This document shows, piece by piece, positions 12,601-26,000 of a DNA stretch of 64,000 bases. The stretch is taken from the NCBI GenBank assembly GCA_016801885.1, contig CM028903.1, forward strand, positions 12,262,535 to 12,326,534, read 5' to 3'. The position numbers and the translations under genes were made by a program. Every line of letters starts with the position of its first letter. The first letter of the stretch is position 1. The notes under the pieces were generated by a model that did no database searches, had not been told where the DNA came from, and was given only the letters and a program-made list of their open reading frames with translations. Source of the stretch: Toxotes chatareus (Eukaryota; Chordata; Actinopteri; Toxotidae).

Positions 12601-14279
12601 AGAGCACACACAGAGCAGGGTAAGGCAGTAACAGCAGCTTCTAATTAGAAGTTAAAATGATGCACTGATGTATATACTTTTAAAACACTTGCTAAAAATG
12701 GGCCTAATGTATTGTCACCACAAATTTAGATTTTGGCTAGGAACACGCTGTTCAAAGTAGAAAGATGAAGAACGATTTAAAAATCAGCAGCAAGAGTTCA
12801 GAGAAACACAAAAATCACCACAAAAAAACACCAGCAAAATGCTGCCAGTTGTTTCAGGGGTCAGTGAATTACTGCAAACAGGACCAGCCAGGACAACCAG
12901 CTTTTACCTAATGTATTTCAAAGAAGGACAATAGCTGTTTGATTACATGTGAGATGGATTTTACAGGGACCTTGACACTCTGTGTGTTGCATGGTAGTCT
13001 GCAAAATATGGTGAAGGCAGGCAAGTAAAATCCAACAATCACCACTCAGTCCTCCATATTTTTTTTTTCTTAATACAACAGTATCAGTGTCTTCAAACAC
13101 TAAAGCAACAGGGCCAGATGCACAAGAATTAACCTAGGTTGACTGCCCTGAAGGCATGTCATGAGCGGCGTGACTTTTTGGAAAGAAGTCACATTTCCAC
13201 AAAAGAGTATGTACATGTGCATTAAAAACGAAATAAGATCCATTCCGACTGAAGCCTTGAAAAACCAACAGAAGAACAACTATGCTGCAGCATATCAATA
13301 ATTCACAGAATTATACATTGTCTCAAAACTGTAGATCAGTGGAATTATCAGTGTGTGCAAATTATATTTTTCATGGGAATTAATGATTTAATTCAAGTTA
13401 TTAAAATATGCTAATATGTCGAGGAATATTTTTAACAGATTCTATCTCGGGCTACATTGCTGTATTTGTTCAGAACAGAACACGCCTTCAGTTCTGTTGT
13501 CAGGGCTGAAATCCTACTGGGTACAACTTGTTTAACAATGTGTACAAGATTAATTCATTTAGATAGAATATGAATCATGTTAAGCACAAATTATAAACGG
13601 CTTGACTTCAGGGGAAGAGAGGGGCGGTTAATGCTGGAAATGGAACAAAGGCATGCAGCATGAAATCATGTGAATTTACATAGTCTACATGCACAACGCC
13701 CCATCCCTGTTTCTGTTTGCCTCCTCTTTCTCCTGTTCGACTCTTTCCCCTGCTCTTACAGAAACTGATTAAAACCGAAAGTCAAGTCCATTCTAACTCA
13801 ATTTACCATTGTGTCGAGAACAATAGTCACCGACAGTAATCTGATAACATTTCTAGTAGGTGTAATCAAATAATTACATCCTGGATTAAAATGTTAAGCA
13901 CACAAACAATAACTTGGAAACCAATTAAACCACTCCAACCCCACCCTGTGTTTTCCAACTAATCAACTCTCTCCTCTTTTTGTCTTTCCATGTGCTCATC
14001 TCCTTCTCCATCCATCATTCTCTCCCTTCTCTCTACAATCTTCACAACCTGTTCACGAGTCTCCCTTCCCTCCTCTGCTCCCTCCCCCTCCTCTGTGTCT
14101 TTTGTTTCTCTTGCTTCAGATGAAGGCCACAGCAGCAGAATAGGGACAAGGATAAGTCTCTTCAGTGTGGCTGAGCTCTGAGTACATCCATTTAGATTTT
14201 ATGTAACTCCATCTCTTGTAGGGCTCCTTTCATACAAGCCATTTACCTCTTTCATGTCACTTTTCATCCACTTTGTCTT
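12601..14279. other. non-coding stretch, nothing recognised
   Basis: AT-rich. A CT-rich patch at about 13970-14110 yields a short low-complexity frame. No exon or known repeat is supported. Confidence 0.5.
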
Positions 14280-15385
14280 AATAATGTTCAGCGTTGTATA
14301 TGGGATCACATTAGTGAGGTTTTTGACTGTGGCACATTCTCATTAAGAGGCTCTGCTCGGTCTTGTTACCCAAACACACTTGACAAGGATGCTGTCTCGT
14401 TGTTCTGATATCCTGACATTAGTGTCTTATGTTTTGACTTGGCTTCTTTCACTGTCCAATGTTCTGTTCTCTGAGAAACGAACCAACATGCTGCAGCTAT
14501 AGCTGGCAGGGTGGGCGAACTGTCTCGGATAGGAAGATGCATTTTATTTCAGCTGTAGCTTAGCATAATATGTGACACCCACTTAGGCTGTTCTGTTGTT
14601 TATGAGCAATGCTGTGTTCTAATGTGCGATGAAGATGAGCATGAAGAAAGTTCAGCTCCTTGTTTTGGCCCTTGCCCACCCAAAAAAAGGCATTATGTCT
14701 GGGCTTTATAATGTGTTCTGACTTGTTTCCCTGAGGCTTTGTTATTCTATTTCCATGTTAGGCTGTTCTAGTAAAGTATTCCTCTTGTGTGATAGACACT
14801 ATCAATGTTAGATAAGGAGCTTCTTACATCCTAGACTTTTCATGTGTTTTTACATGTGCTGTATTAGCTGTAGTCCGACTTTTTCATTTGAATTCCCCCT
14901 CGGACATTTGTGTTTTGTTAGTATTTGGCCTATTGTGTCTAATATGTTGTCCCATGTACTCCCGTTACATATATTAAATTCTGTGATGTTACATTAGCGT
15001 ATCAGGCTCTTTTGTACATATAATGCTCAGTTAATATCTGTCCTTTTCTTTCTAATCTCTTTTGCACTGCTCACATCAATCCTGTTCATTCTGTGTGATG
15101 TTTTGTTAGTTCTTGGCACTATTCTTCATGAGTAATCTGACATTTGTATTTGGCCTATACTTTCTAATGTGTGATGTTTTGTTAGTGTGCGGCAGATTCT
15201 GTACGTGTAATATTTTCTCGACATTTGGCTTAGTTCTTTTATTATGAGTGACAGTCCATTAGCAGTTGCCCATATTCCTCCTAATGGGCAGTGGTGCGTT
15301 GTGAGACATGGTATCAAATGCTATTTACTATGTACTGTTTGTGTGGGCTAATGTGTGACGTGTCCCGTTGGCTTGGTGATCTGAT
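14280..15385. repeat. cryptic degenerate tandem array (about 76-112 bp periodicity)
   Basis: The phrase gtgtgatgttttgttagt is found at 15093-15110 and again at 15169-15186, 76 bp apart. Diverged versions occur at about 14983 (gtgatgttacattag), 15246 (gagtgacagtccattag) and 15353 (gtgtgacgtgtcccgttgg). Companion words such as catttggcctat and ctaatgtgtgatg recur between them. Similar phrasing extends left to about 14.3 kb with decreasing similarity. It reads as a decayed minisatellite with no coding capacity. Confidence 0.55.
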
Positions 15386-16540
15386 AATGGCAGCCATAAT
15401 ATTCTGAACTCCAGCACTGAAAGACTGTCAGCGAGGCTACACACATCTTCATAATCCCTTTAATCGACTCTGTGGGCTGGACAATGTCATGTCTCTCTCT
15501 CTCTCTCACACACACATGCAGAGATGCATATACAGTATGAGTGGATGGTCTGCACAAAACCCTTATGAATTTTCACTTGTTTTCTTGTCTTGTGTCCTTG
15601 CTTGAGGATTGAAAACATCTACCATTGCCATTCAACTTACTTACTATAGCAACCAGAAAAAAAACCCACAGAATAACTTAATTTATAATTTGAAAAAGTT
15701 GGACAATACATCCAAAACAGATGCCTGTGCAGGTGCCGGAAAGAAAAATCAACACAGCAGGTGTAGAGGAGCACAGTCTGACTTCTCTTAGGCCTCATTT
15801 AATGAAATCTGTCTGGATAAGGGAAAACACAGGTTAATCCAAGGTGTAAATGCATGCACAATGCACTGGGATCAGAACTGGATCAGTGATTTTGCCTTTG
15901 GAGGTGGTCAGGTTCGCATTTTAATGGCATCTCATTCAGGTGTAAATGCAGTCCATACAGCGTGGTGTGGTGTGGTAGCATTAGCTGTTAGTCCTCTGTT
16001 AGTCCTTGAATCTGATTCAATTGGATCAAATATCTAAGAAGAGTTTCCAAAAATGGGTGAATGCATTTAATAATTCAAAATGTTAGAGCAAGAAAAGAGA
16101 AAAAATAACATGCTCTGTTCCAGTGGTTCTACACATGGAGGTAAAATTCTTAGCTGGCAGTAAATTCATAATGCTGGTCTTGGGTTGCAGTGAGTAAGCG
16201 TTAGACTGTAGTTACATGTCAGGTGCTTAAAACATTTTTTTTTTTCAGTTCATAATTTGAAATGTTCGAGTTACGCCCAGCTTCTGGTACATAGCTGGCA
16301 AGCTTAAAGATTTGAACAAGTGAGACAGTGCATTTTTTCATTCACCAACACAATTTCAAAGATATTTTCACAATTATTTTAATCCAGTTTAACATTATCA
16401 GAAAAGTAGTTAAAGACAATATTTACTCCCTTGACCTGTGTCACAGACTGTGCTTTGAGCGGCTGACAATGCTCACTTGTCTAACTGGAAAAGTTTACCT
16501 GCAGAGTGATGCAAATATTGCAAACTTATTTTTATAAACT

Positions 16541-16548
<8 letters not shown>
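15386..16548. other. non-coding stretch with a short CT/CA microsatellite
   Basis: A (TC)n(AC)n tract lies at about 15491-15516. Nothing else is recognised. Confidence 0.5.

Positions 16549-16610
<62 letters not shown>
16549..16610. repeat. (TG)31 microsatellite
   Basis: An uninterrupted TG repeat of 62 nt, the longest pure dinucleotide tract in the window. Its purity suggests it is probably length-polymorphic. Confidence 0.97.
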
Positions 16611-16611
<1 letters not shown>

Positions 16612-17574
16612 CATGTTTGTGGGGGGAGCATCAGAGTATAATGTCAAAGTGTTGTGAAGCCAAAACAAACCAAATGGAAAACAAAATAAGTGACACGTTT
16701 AATCCATCTCAGCCAACTTGCTGTGATGATTATTTTCCACCTATTACCCATTTAAAAGCTTATTTGCCGTCACCTGAAATTAGGTAAGGTGATCTCATTT
16801 TGAACAGATGAAACCATTGTTTCATATTCCATTTCACTACGCACAGATAAGCACATTGAATTGAATGGATGTTTTCATTTAAAAAGACATAAATCCACTT
16901 TTACTTACTTTACTAAAGACTGCAATCACAAAGAGGAGAAAATACTAAAAAGTTGGTAGAGAATCCCTTGCACATGGATTGAAAAGCTGTGACTGTGGTT
17001 TATAAATGTAAATCCGTGGACACGGTTTATGAAGTTGAGAACACAGTATATGAACCACAGATCTGTAAATCAAGAGTACAGATTTACTTATTTTTTTTTC
17101 AGCTGACCCTAAGGATGCTCCATACCTGTCAGGCCACATAAATTAAATCTGAAATAATCAGTTGTAAGGAGTAAAGAAAGATTCTGTGGGTGGGATCGTG
17201 ACAGTTTCGGAAAACACAATGACCACACACAGATAAACCTCTCCTATTAATTTTAACTCCTATTAATGGCTGAGAAGCATGTATGAACTTTCAAAAATAC
17301 CAGGCCAGGCCTCAAAAATGCTAAAAGGGCCCGGAAGTCTTAGTGTGTACATTCAGCTTAAAGAGAATATATAGATTCACTGTTGCAGGACCTGTGGTCT
17401 GTTAAGAAATCAAAAGGGTCCTTGGGGCTGATGACAGGGGGTGGGGGTCTGGTGGAAGCAAGGGCAGAGGATAGAGAAGTATAGCTGCCGTGAGAGTGGA
17501 GTGAGGAGGAAGCCTGGCTGGCAAGGGAGATTTGGAGCTTGGAAACAGCTGACTGGGAGACAGGCAGGTCAAGT
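16611..17574. other. non-coding stretch, nothing recognised
   Basis: No exon, repeat family or RNA gene is supported between the TG microsatellite and the repeat that starts near 17.57 kb. Confidence 0.45.
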
Positions 17575-17830
17575 CAAGTTCAAATTTTTTTATATAGCAC
17601 CAAATCATAACAGAAGTTGTCTCAGGGTCCTTTTCATATACTGAAGGTCTAGACCATAGTCTTTACAATATTTTTTACAGAGACCCAACATTTCCCCCAT
17701 GAGCAAGCACCTGGCAACAGTGGTGAGGAAAAACTTTTAACTTTTAACTTTTTAACGGAAAGAAATGTTGAGCAGAACCAGGGGGAGAAACTAGCACAAT
17801 GCAGGTTCTGCATAGAACTAATATTAAGAC
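17575..17830. mobile_element. teleost interspersed repeat fragment ('atatagcaccaaatca' family)
   Basis: Contains tttatatagcaccaaatcat, then gtctagaccatag and agagacccaacatttccccc, then gcaagcacctggcaacagtg and ggaaaaac. I recognise this succession as a very common dispersed sequence in teleost genomes. It lies immediately 3' of the minus-strand LINE fragment and may be that element's tail or a separate insertion. The recognition is from general knowledge; the family name needs a Dfam search. Confidence 0.6.
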
Positions 17831-17939
17831 TGATAATAAAACTAATAGTTAGAATAATTGTAGCAGTGGGTGTTGAGTAGGATCATGGGGGCAGAAAGTG
17901 GTTTGCAAACACAGATCCAGACTCCACAGTTCTGGACGC

Positions 17940-19262
17940 AGAAATACCTGCAGGCTTTATTGACAACTACCATCTGCCTAGCACTGAAAGTGTTTCCTAA
18001 TAATGTTGCCTAAAGGAAGGGTATATATGTACATCGATGAATAGAACTGGTTCAAGCATGGAACCTTGTACAACTCTATGAAAAACTTTTGTGTACACAG
18101 AGGATTCCTCATTGACGTGTATAAACTGAAATAGTTTTGAGTTTTTAAGTAGGAGTTAAACCAGCCTGGTGCATTTAATACCAATTCAATTTTCCCGTCA
18201 CGGTAAAAGGATGTGATGGTCGATGGTATCAAATGCAGCACTAAGATCTAACTTCCTTAAGAAGCTGAGTTGGGATTGGATCTAAGAGAAAGGATGATGG
18301 TTTAGATGAAGAAATCATTGAACTTAGTTCATGAAGATCAATGGGAGAAAAACAACATATATGGCTTTACAGCTGTTTCAAAGGTTCCTGTGTTTGAAGA
18401 TAACCGGTTAAGGGCAGGAGGTGTTGAATTTTGTCAGTAATAGGTTGAATTTTATCATTAAAGATGCTCATGAAGCTGTTACTGCAGAGGGCTATAAAGA
18501 TACATGGATCAACAGAGCTATGACTGTCTATCAGCTTGGCTACACTGCTGAAAAGAAACCTAGGGATGTTTTTATTTTCCTTTGTTAATTATGCCTGCTC
18601 TTGCATTACAATAGGCCCTCCTATATGTATCTTCCCAAGCTAAGTGAGATTCTTCCAGTTTAGTGGATCACCATTCCCTTTCAAGTTTTTGCATTATTTG
18701 CTTTAACATGTAGGTTTGGGAGTTAATCCATGGAACTAACCTCTTTTGTTTTATATCTTAACTTTTAGAGGGGCAATAGAGCCGAGTGTCATTTGCAATG
18801 AGCCTGCAGCACTATCAACCAGGGGAATAATTTGGGAGCTAGGGACTAAAGTTAGCACAAGAGTCGTCTGTTCTATTGAGGCATGGTATTGAATTAAGTA
18901 CTGATGGAATCACTTTCTTAAATTTAACTACAGAACTATTAGATAGACATCTAGTGAAGAAATTTCTGGCTAATGGTGTGGAGTTCAGTAATAGGAATTC
19001 AAAAGTAATTAAATAGTGGTCTGATAAAAGAGGATTCAGTGCAAATACTATTAAATGTTCAATTTGGATGCCAAATGCCGGAACAAGGTCAAGAGTGTGT
19101 TTAAAACAGTGAGTGGGTTTACACTAAGAGAAGCCAATTGAGTCAAATAATGAGATAAACACAGTGCTAAGGCCATCATTAACAACAGCTACATGAATAC
19201 TGAGGTGATGGTCCTGGACATGAGAGAAACAGGTTAGTCAATGCAACACATGAAGAGAAGAG
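17940..19262 (-). pseudogene. decayed L2/CR1-like LINE ORF2 (endonuclease plus reverse transcriptase)
   Basis: Minus-strand reading gives an endonuclease-end block at about 19115-18975, with HTLDLVPAFGI followed by LLSDHYLITFEF. SDH is the expected catalytic motif of APE-type endonucleases, and this block is open for about 45 codons. Further down come LDLSAAFDTID at about 18251-18218, a shifted-frame GSMLEPVLFI block near 18050, and LPLGNIIRKH near 18015. The YADD box at 17983-17969 reads stop-A-D-G: Tyr is replaced by TAG and the second Asp by Gly. The fingers/palm region is shortened compared with intact elements and the frame changes repeatedly. The element is therefore inactive. The order endonuclease then RT on the minus strand shows its orientation. 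Family assignment is by motif only. Confidence 0.82.
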
Positions 19263-20389
19263 GTCACAAGGAATGACAAAGTTGGCCCTGAGCAATTACT
19301 ACCGCTATGGTTGGAACAATGATCTGTGGAGGAATGGATGGAGAGCTGGGGTAGATATACTGAACGTGAAGAGTTGATGGAAGGCAGGTGTGCAGATGGT
19401 CAGTGAGCCGGAAGCCAGGACTGGATGCCGTGCCCACGCCAACGCACAGACAGAGACAGGGGGACAGGGGAACACAGGAAAGGGGAAAAAAGGAAGGAAA
19501 CACTGGGATACAGCCACAGCCATAACATGGTCTCACAGGAACTGGTGCTATCCAACATGACACTAATCAAAACAACAGCTGAGGCAGGTAGCCATAAACA
19601 CCTCACTCTAAATTCAGTACCCAATGGCTATTAGCAGTATCTGTTTTCAATCTATGATCCACATAGACATCACTTCTTTAGGGCCATACAGGTGTTGTAT
19701 CATAAATATCACACATTTGATATAATTAGTGCAGCACAGTCTGAGTTATATCTGGGTGGTTGGGATTTGAGCTGCACACGCCTTAAAGGTTCTTGCACCT
19801 TTCTTGCACATTAGTTTCAACCAGGCACGTTATTAAATTATTTTTTTTTAATTAATTAATTCTGGCGGGTGCAGAGGAATGCAACGGGATGAAGGTACCT
19901 TACTTCCTCATGGTATTGTCAAGGTTAACACCCATATTAATACCTTCACTATCCTTGCAAATAACTTCCAAATCTGGCTTAGTGAGAGTTATTCATCGTC
20001 TAGGCAACACCATTACAAAACAGAGTCACACCTTAACGCCAGGTTATTTAGGGTTTTCTGCTAATCAAGATTGAAGAATGAGGATCAAAGTTCATCTTGA
20101 TCAGCAGACAAAGCTTTCCAGTTGCTGTGGACTCTAAGGTCTTATTGTCCATGTTGGTATTAAAGTTGTGGTTTAAAGTTCTGGTAGACTAGGTGTGCTG
20201 ATGAAGATCATATGTATAATTGAAAGCTTAGTTCTTATGCCATTATTGTATGTTGATTGATTTTCTCAAAAAGAAAAACTGTACATGTAACTTAGCATTA
20301 CTCTACAAAATAAACTTGAGTGTTTGGATAAAAAATTCTTATAGCTGGCACTGTTGGACATGTAGGGGTTGAAATAGGTGAGTTACAGT
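19263..20389. other. non-coding stretch between two LINE fragments
   Basis: Contains a purine-rich patch at about 19440-19500 that produces overlapping frames on both strands. It could be an untranslated part of one of the flanking LINE copies, but I cannot show this. Confidence 0.4.
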
Positions 20390-21065
20390 CCAGACTTCTA
20401 GGAGGCAGAGGGGAGAAAGTTCACCATCCTTCTCCCAAGGCGACTAAGGAGGCTATAAGGGATGGAGTCATTTGCAGTACTGGTTGCTTTGAGGATGAGG
20501 CAGGTGTTATAAATGTCCAGGAGGGACAGGAGTGAAACACCAGTGATCTTTCCAGCCGTGTTCACTATGCACTGTAGGGTCTGTTGGAGGCAGCTCCCAA
20601 ACCACACAGTGATGCAGCTGGTCAGGATCCTCTCAATGGTGCCTGAATAGAAGGAGCACATGATAGGTGCTCTTTAGCTTCCAAAGGAAGTAAAGATGCT
20701 GCTGCGCTTTACTGACCAAGTGACGCAGTGTTGTTAGTCGAGGAGAGGTACTCAGTAATGTACAGACCCAGAAATTTTGTGCTGCTCACTGACTCCTCAT
20801 CAATACTGTTGATTGTCATCAGGAGGTGTTGGGTGTGGGCTCTCCAGAGATCAGTAACAATCAACAATTTTCCCTACATTTTGGGAAAGATAGTTGTTTT
20901 TGCACCATGTGGCCAGTTGGTTCACCTGCAGTTTGAGTCATCATTGTTGCCGATGATACCCACCACAGACAGACATGAAGATGTAGACAAGGAAACACAT
21001 GCAAACAATGTACTATTGGGACCAAGAGAAGCTGCTGTGTCTGTACACGCCACCATCTTACTTCA
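20390..21065 (-). pseudogene. decayed LINE ORF2 C-terminal fragment, second family member
   Basis: The minus-strand frame at 20661-20398 reads FYSGTIERILTSCITVWFGS, then VNTAGKITGVSL and LLDIYNTC. This is the usual C-terminal block of L2-type ORF2 proteins (FYxxTIESILTxCITxWYG, xRTAQxITG, LxDIYxxRC). Upstream on the minus strand, at about 20945-20770, are ATWCKNNYLSQNVGK and SSTKFLGLYIT in different frames; these match the AxWCxxNxLxLNVxKTKE and FKFLGVxIT segments. Domains before this point are missing, so the copy is 5'-truncated near 21.06 kb, with frameshifts. It lies in the same orientation as the 17.9-19.3 kb copy but represents a different part of ORF2. Confidence 0.8.
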
Positions 21066-22310
21066 ATAAAACCAATAAAAATAGTATTGGGTAGGGTAGA
21101 TTAACTCAAAAGTACTGGAATTTATTATGTTTGATAAGAAGTAATATGCAATCAGGAATATGCAATCAAACCAAAGGGGTCTACATGAATTTGAAAAACA
21201 CCTGTAACCATTAGCTTTCGGACATGCCTAACTTACCTTTTAAAGTAATTACCAAACATTTATCAATTGGTACCCATAGCAACAAGGCATCACATGTACT
21301 CTGATGAAGTTGGTGGCTGTCAACACAGCAATAGCACTCTTACATATGAACTATGTTATTCTATATCTATACTCATAGCTGTCCTCTTTCCTTCTCTGTA
21401 CTGTTCCTTTCTGCTTTGTTCCGTTTTGTTTTGAGATGTTTGCTCTATGCAGTGTTTTACTTATCTGTCCAGTCACTCAGTGCATCCTACAGATCAAAGG
21501 GTTTTTACGTAATGGAGCAGAATAACACACAAAAATGCATCCTTGCCATCAGGATGTTTTCTGTCAGTGGGCCGGAAATGGTGGCACATAGATGGATGGC
21601 AAGAGACATTCAGCTCAGCTGCATGCAAACAAAACACTCACTCAACCCAGTGTTTCAACTTATCAGTCCAGCCATGGGTTTTTTTTTTTTTTTTTTCATC
21701 TCAAAGGGTGAAAGATGTCTTGCCACAAACAAAGTAGTTTAATGTTCAAGAGGATAAATACTACACATTTAGTCTCCTTTAGAAGCTGTATGAAAATAAT
21801 GATGCCTAAAGGAGGAGATTTTCATGGTGTGTGCGATGTGGTGCTTCATTACAACAAGCCTAGAATTTCATGAGATGCTCTTCTTTGACCTGCAATTCAA
21901 CATATAAGGTTGCTAAACATTTCACTGCCTGATAGACACCACTGATGTGTGTTTGATTAATGATTTAATAAAAATATTGCAATGCTCTATTTCCTTCTCC
22001 TTTATTAAGAACTTGATTTCTGTGGCCTTATTGTACACCAATTACAGAATCCTTTCCAAAGTAGGCAGCCTAAGAGACCTGCTAGGCGATTACATCCCTC
22101 TTTTGTAATTTGCTGGGTGTTTAGATTGGTTGACTTTCATGGTTGTTTTGTTTCATTACAGGAAAGAAAGAGTTTCGACTGGGTTTAACACGAGCATTTA
22201 TGGGAGACTTTTAAGGCTTCCAGCTTCAGCCCATATTCCCTAACATATATTCAGGAGCTCTATAAAGGGACACTGAAGTTGGAAGAGGGTTATTGGGAGG
22301 CTAAATGTAG
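21066..22310. other. non-coding stretch with a T18 run
   Basis: A T18 homopolymer lies at 21679-21696. No gene or named element is supported. Confidence 0.45.
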
Positions 22311-22925
22311 TTAGACGGGCGTGATTTCTCGCTTCATGATGTCATACATGTTCACCCTTTGAGCCATGACCTTGTAGGACTTCCCTTCAATGACATTGAA
22401 TACATTGTTCATAAGATACTGACATTCACAATGCTGGGATCTAGAATTTGATGTACACTCAAACTGTTTCCATCCAGCACCTCTCCACAGGCTGCCAGGG
22501 AAAACCACTGCCTAAGGGGCAGCAGCTGGATGCCACTGCTGGGTCCAGCGTCATCACCTTGGGACAGCTAGAGGATGTGGCAGTGCCAAGATTACAGGAT
22601 ATGAATCTGTGCCTGAGCTTACACAGAACAAGATTTTTGGGACTGTTTCAGGAGAAGCACTTTGAGCCTCTAACAGGGGGTGATTGGTGGCTGCTGAGGG
22701 AGCATCAGGAGCTTTAACTTTTTCCCAGTGCTGGGGTGAGGGTCTCTGATGGGAAAACTGATAACAATGGACTCTGTTAAGGAAATTAGCCTGAAGAATT
22801 AGTCTAAAAGAGATGCACACAAGCTGATTGGCCACTTCTAGTGGATAACTAAATTGGCCTACTGTTAATAAGCCCAAGGGCTCCTGAACCAGAGCCTCTG
22901 TCTGAACTTGACTGAGTGTTGACAT
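22311..22925 (-). pseudogene. protein-like minus-strand relic, unidentified
   Basis: Two adjoining minus-strand frames look more protein-like than their surroundings. One (22925-22554) is open for 123 codons. The other (22508-22311) ends ...YKVMAQRVNMYDIMKREITPV-stop, with balanced codon use and good third-position variety. A possible splice acceptor (ttttccctggcag) sits just upstream of the second frame, which would make it a terminal exon. Alternatively, the frame change between the two segments suggests a decayed retrocopy or mobile-element gene. I do not recognise the protein, and no AATAAA lies close downstream on the minus strand. A blastx/HMM search of 22300-22930 would decide. Confidence 0.3.
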
Positions 22926-22969
22926 TTCTCAATGAAAGTCAATCAAATGAATACAAGAGAAACATATCT

Positions 22970-23092
22970 GCAAAGAAATGACCACAAAGAGACACAAAAT
23001 GGCCACAAAGAGTAGCAAAACAACTACAAAGATTTGCTAAATGACCACAAGGAGACACAAACCTACCAAAAAGAGATGTGGAATGACTGAAA
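22970..23092. repeat. short tandem repeat with 'accacaaagagacacaaaat' unit
   Basis: About five diverged copies of a roughly 20-22 bp unit built from accacaaagagacacaaa occur in a row. This purine-rich unit is a familiar minisatellite type in fish genomes. Confidence 0.65.
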
Positions 23093-26000
23093 ATTGTAAT
23101 ATTGTTATATCATAGTATTTAAAAGTAGGCAGTCATTGGAACATCATTCAGGCAGCTACCTCAGGCAGAGCACTGAAGCATCAGTGGCTCATTCATTCAT
23201 CACATTGCTCACTACTACTCTGTGGATTCGCTCAAGCCAGTGTTAGTCCCTACCACCTCATCGGCTCATAAAAGCACCCATATTCTCAGAAAGAATATGT
23301 ACAACAAGACCTCAGTCCTCAACATTGGCTATGGCACTAGACATGGCTAATCTAATCAAAGAAAATGTAACGTTCAATGAATTTGTCTCAAAACCTGAAA
23401 CTTGAACGTCCTGCTATTATAATTACCTTTGATTTGTTAACCTGAGATAGATGGCAGTGTGTGGTTACCAGTAGTGATTTTCACGATATATCCCATAAAT
23501 ATATACCAGCCCTTTCTCTCATCTTCTACTTCTACACACATATTGAATTAGTTACCTCTAAACATCAACCCTCTGAACACACATACATACAGAAACAAAC
23601 AAAACCTCTCAGGCCCATCAGTCATCTTTCTGCCAAGCATGATCCCAGCATGAAATAGGAGACAGGAACAAATAGTTCGATTGGCTGATTAGCCCCAAAT
23701 GAGAACCTGATTGGTTTATTAGCATGTTGATCGGAGCTGAAGAGCCTCTCCTACTGGGGAACAGAGCTCCAGATGAGAATTTTGGCCTGGCCTCATCACC
23801 ACTTCATGACTGCGGTAAATCTTTTCATCTTGGTTTAATGAAAACAGAGTTCTCACAGTGATTAATCACAGATTACCAAGATATTTCTATTTAACCACCA
23901 TTCTGTAGCAAACAAGAGAAATAAATGAGGAAACACTTTAAACACAACTATGGGTATTAATGACATTGTGAAATTTGATGTTAGATTGAACAGACTATTA
24001 GTATATTTTGGGTTGATATGGAGCTCCTTTGTGTTTTAGAAGTACTTAAGCAACTGAAAGATATTAGCTTATGTGTTTTGTCTAGCCACTAGTTTGGCAA
24101 AAGAAAGAGCAAACATCTTTGCCCCTAAACTAAATCTCTTCAACTCTGAGACAACAATATAGTCTGTGCAGCATGCGTGACATACTTTGTATTGGTCACA
24201 GTCATCGATCCACATCAGTTTGTCGTCAGCCATGAGCACAGTACCACTGGGACTACAGACCCACTGGAGTGCACTGACTGCCAGGCTTCGTCAATGATGG
24301 CGAGACAGCAAGGAGCAGTGATGGAGGAGCATCCAGTACTCTCCAGGGATAGCGCTATGATGTGATGACAGTGAGGCCGAGTGTGACAGCAACTGGCTTA
24401 TGTCCAATCGTCACGTTACCCCCGCTTGTATGTTTCCCTGCTTTTGGACGAATTCCAGCTGATTTGATTCATCACTTTAAACACGAAGAGGGAAACAAAG
24501 ACAAAAGCTGTCATCTTTTTCCTCTAAGGAGCTGATAAAGCTCCTCCACTGTTCCTGCTGCAGACCAAACATGAGAAGACAGCTAAGAGAGAAAGCACCA
24601 TACACACCTCATATCATGCGGTGTAATGTAATCCAGCCTGAGAAATCACTAGAGAGCTGAGCAAATATCACTCTGTTGGTGTCAACAGCAATTTTACATT
24701 ATAAGCTCCACAAAGTATTTGTTTCAGAGCTGTTGAATTAGATTGCATTACATTAGATTGGACAGGTTATCATGATATTGCGTCCACCCCCTGTAGAAAA
24801 ATGTTGTGCTCCTTAATTAATCAGTAATGGTTGTTTAAATACCAGTGATCAAAATGTGATTGGTACAAGTATGAATTAATTAAGAACTGACATTTTCACC
24901 ACAGTAGGTTTTGTTCTATGTTCCCCAGTTCTACAGTGCCTCTTCAAAAAGGCCCTGTTTTTAGGTACAAAAAACAGATGTGTCACCACTTTCTGCAAGA
25001 GGGGATGTGACCAGTGTCTGGATAATGACAGTACAATGTCATCTGCAGGGCCACCTCCACTCTAATCTACCCTTTTAGAACTAACAGCACCCGTGTTACT
25101 TACATAATTATCTCTTCCTGCATCACTGAGCATAGTTGTCTTGGCATTCTAGTTCTTTACTGCACCTAGCTGTAGTTTGGCTTATCTTACTCCATTGCAG
25201 ATTTAGGTTTTACTTTTATACTTCTAAAGCAGATGAGAACTATATGAGGGGACACTGCACACTACTGTACACATGAATTATTCTAAGGTTGAGGTTCTGT
25301 TACCATTTGTGCCAAAAAATGCCAAAAACTGCAATGCTGCTTTGTCCCATGACAAAGCATTTATTTTTTGAAAGGAGCAAAATATTGTCAAGCATGACAG
25401 CCCCATCCACAGGCCACTTTACTCTGACAGAAACAGTCTTGCTCACTTGCTCATTTCCATTTACTACACTCCACAGAGTGTGAATATCTGACTTTCCCAA
25501 TGTTCTATTTTTCTTTTACATTAAGAGGCCTGGGACTCAACTCTACTGAATTGTCTATTAAGGGTATGGAAACAGCTCGGACCTACTGGTACTTGTTATC
25601 ACCATAGACTGCTCAGCGCAGAGTCATTCTTGGATTGAAAGCCACATTTCTACACAGCCCAAAGCACAGGAGTCCATTTGAAACTCTATCCTACATCCCA
25701 CTGGTAGCTAACCTTACATAAGAAACCATAATCCATCATTAGTAATTGAGGCTGTTCATTTTAAATAGGTTTCTTATCCGAGCAAGTTCAGTGAAAAGTA
25801 TCACTTGAGTAAAAGTACCTGGGAGGGGTCGAGAGCTGGAGATGACAGTTCTGATGTGTTTCATACTAGACAAGGCATACCGTTCAGCAAGTTGCCATAT
25901 GGTGTTTTCCTGTTCTAATAATCTGTAAAACACTGAGTGTCAATATAACAAGGCCCCTGATTATGATTTATTTAAGGTTCCAATCATTTTTGTGTGTTTA

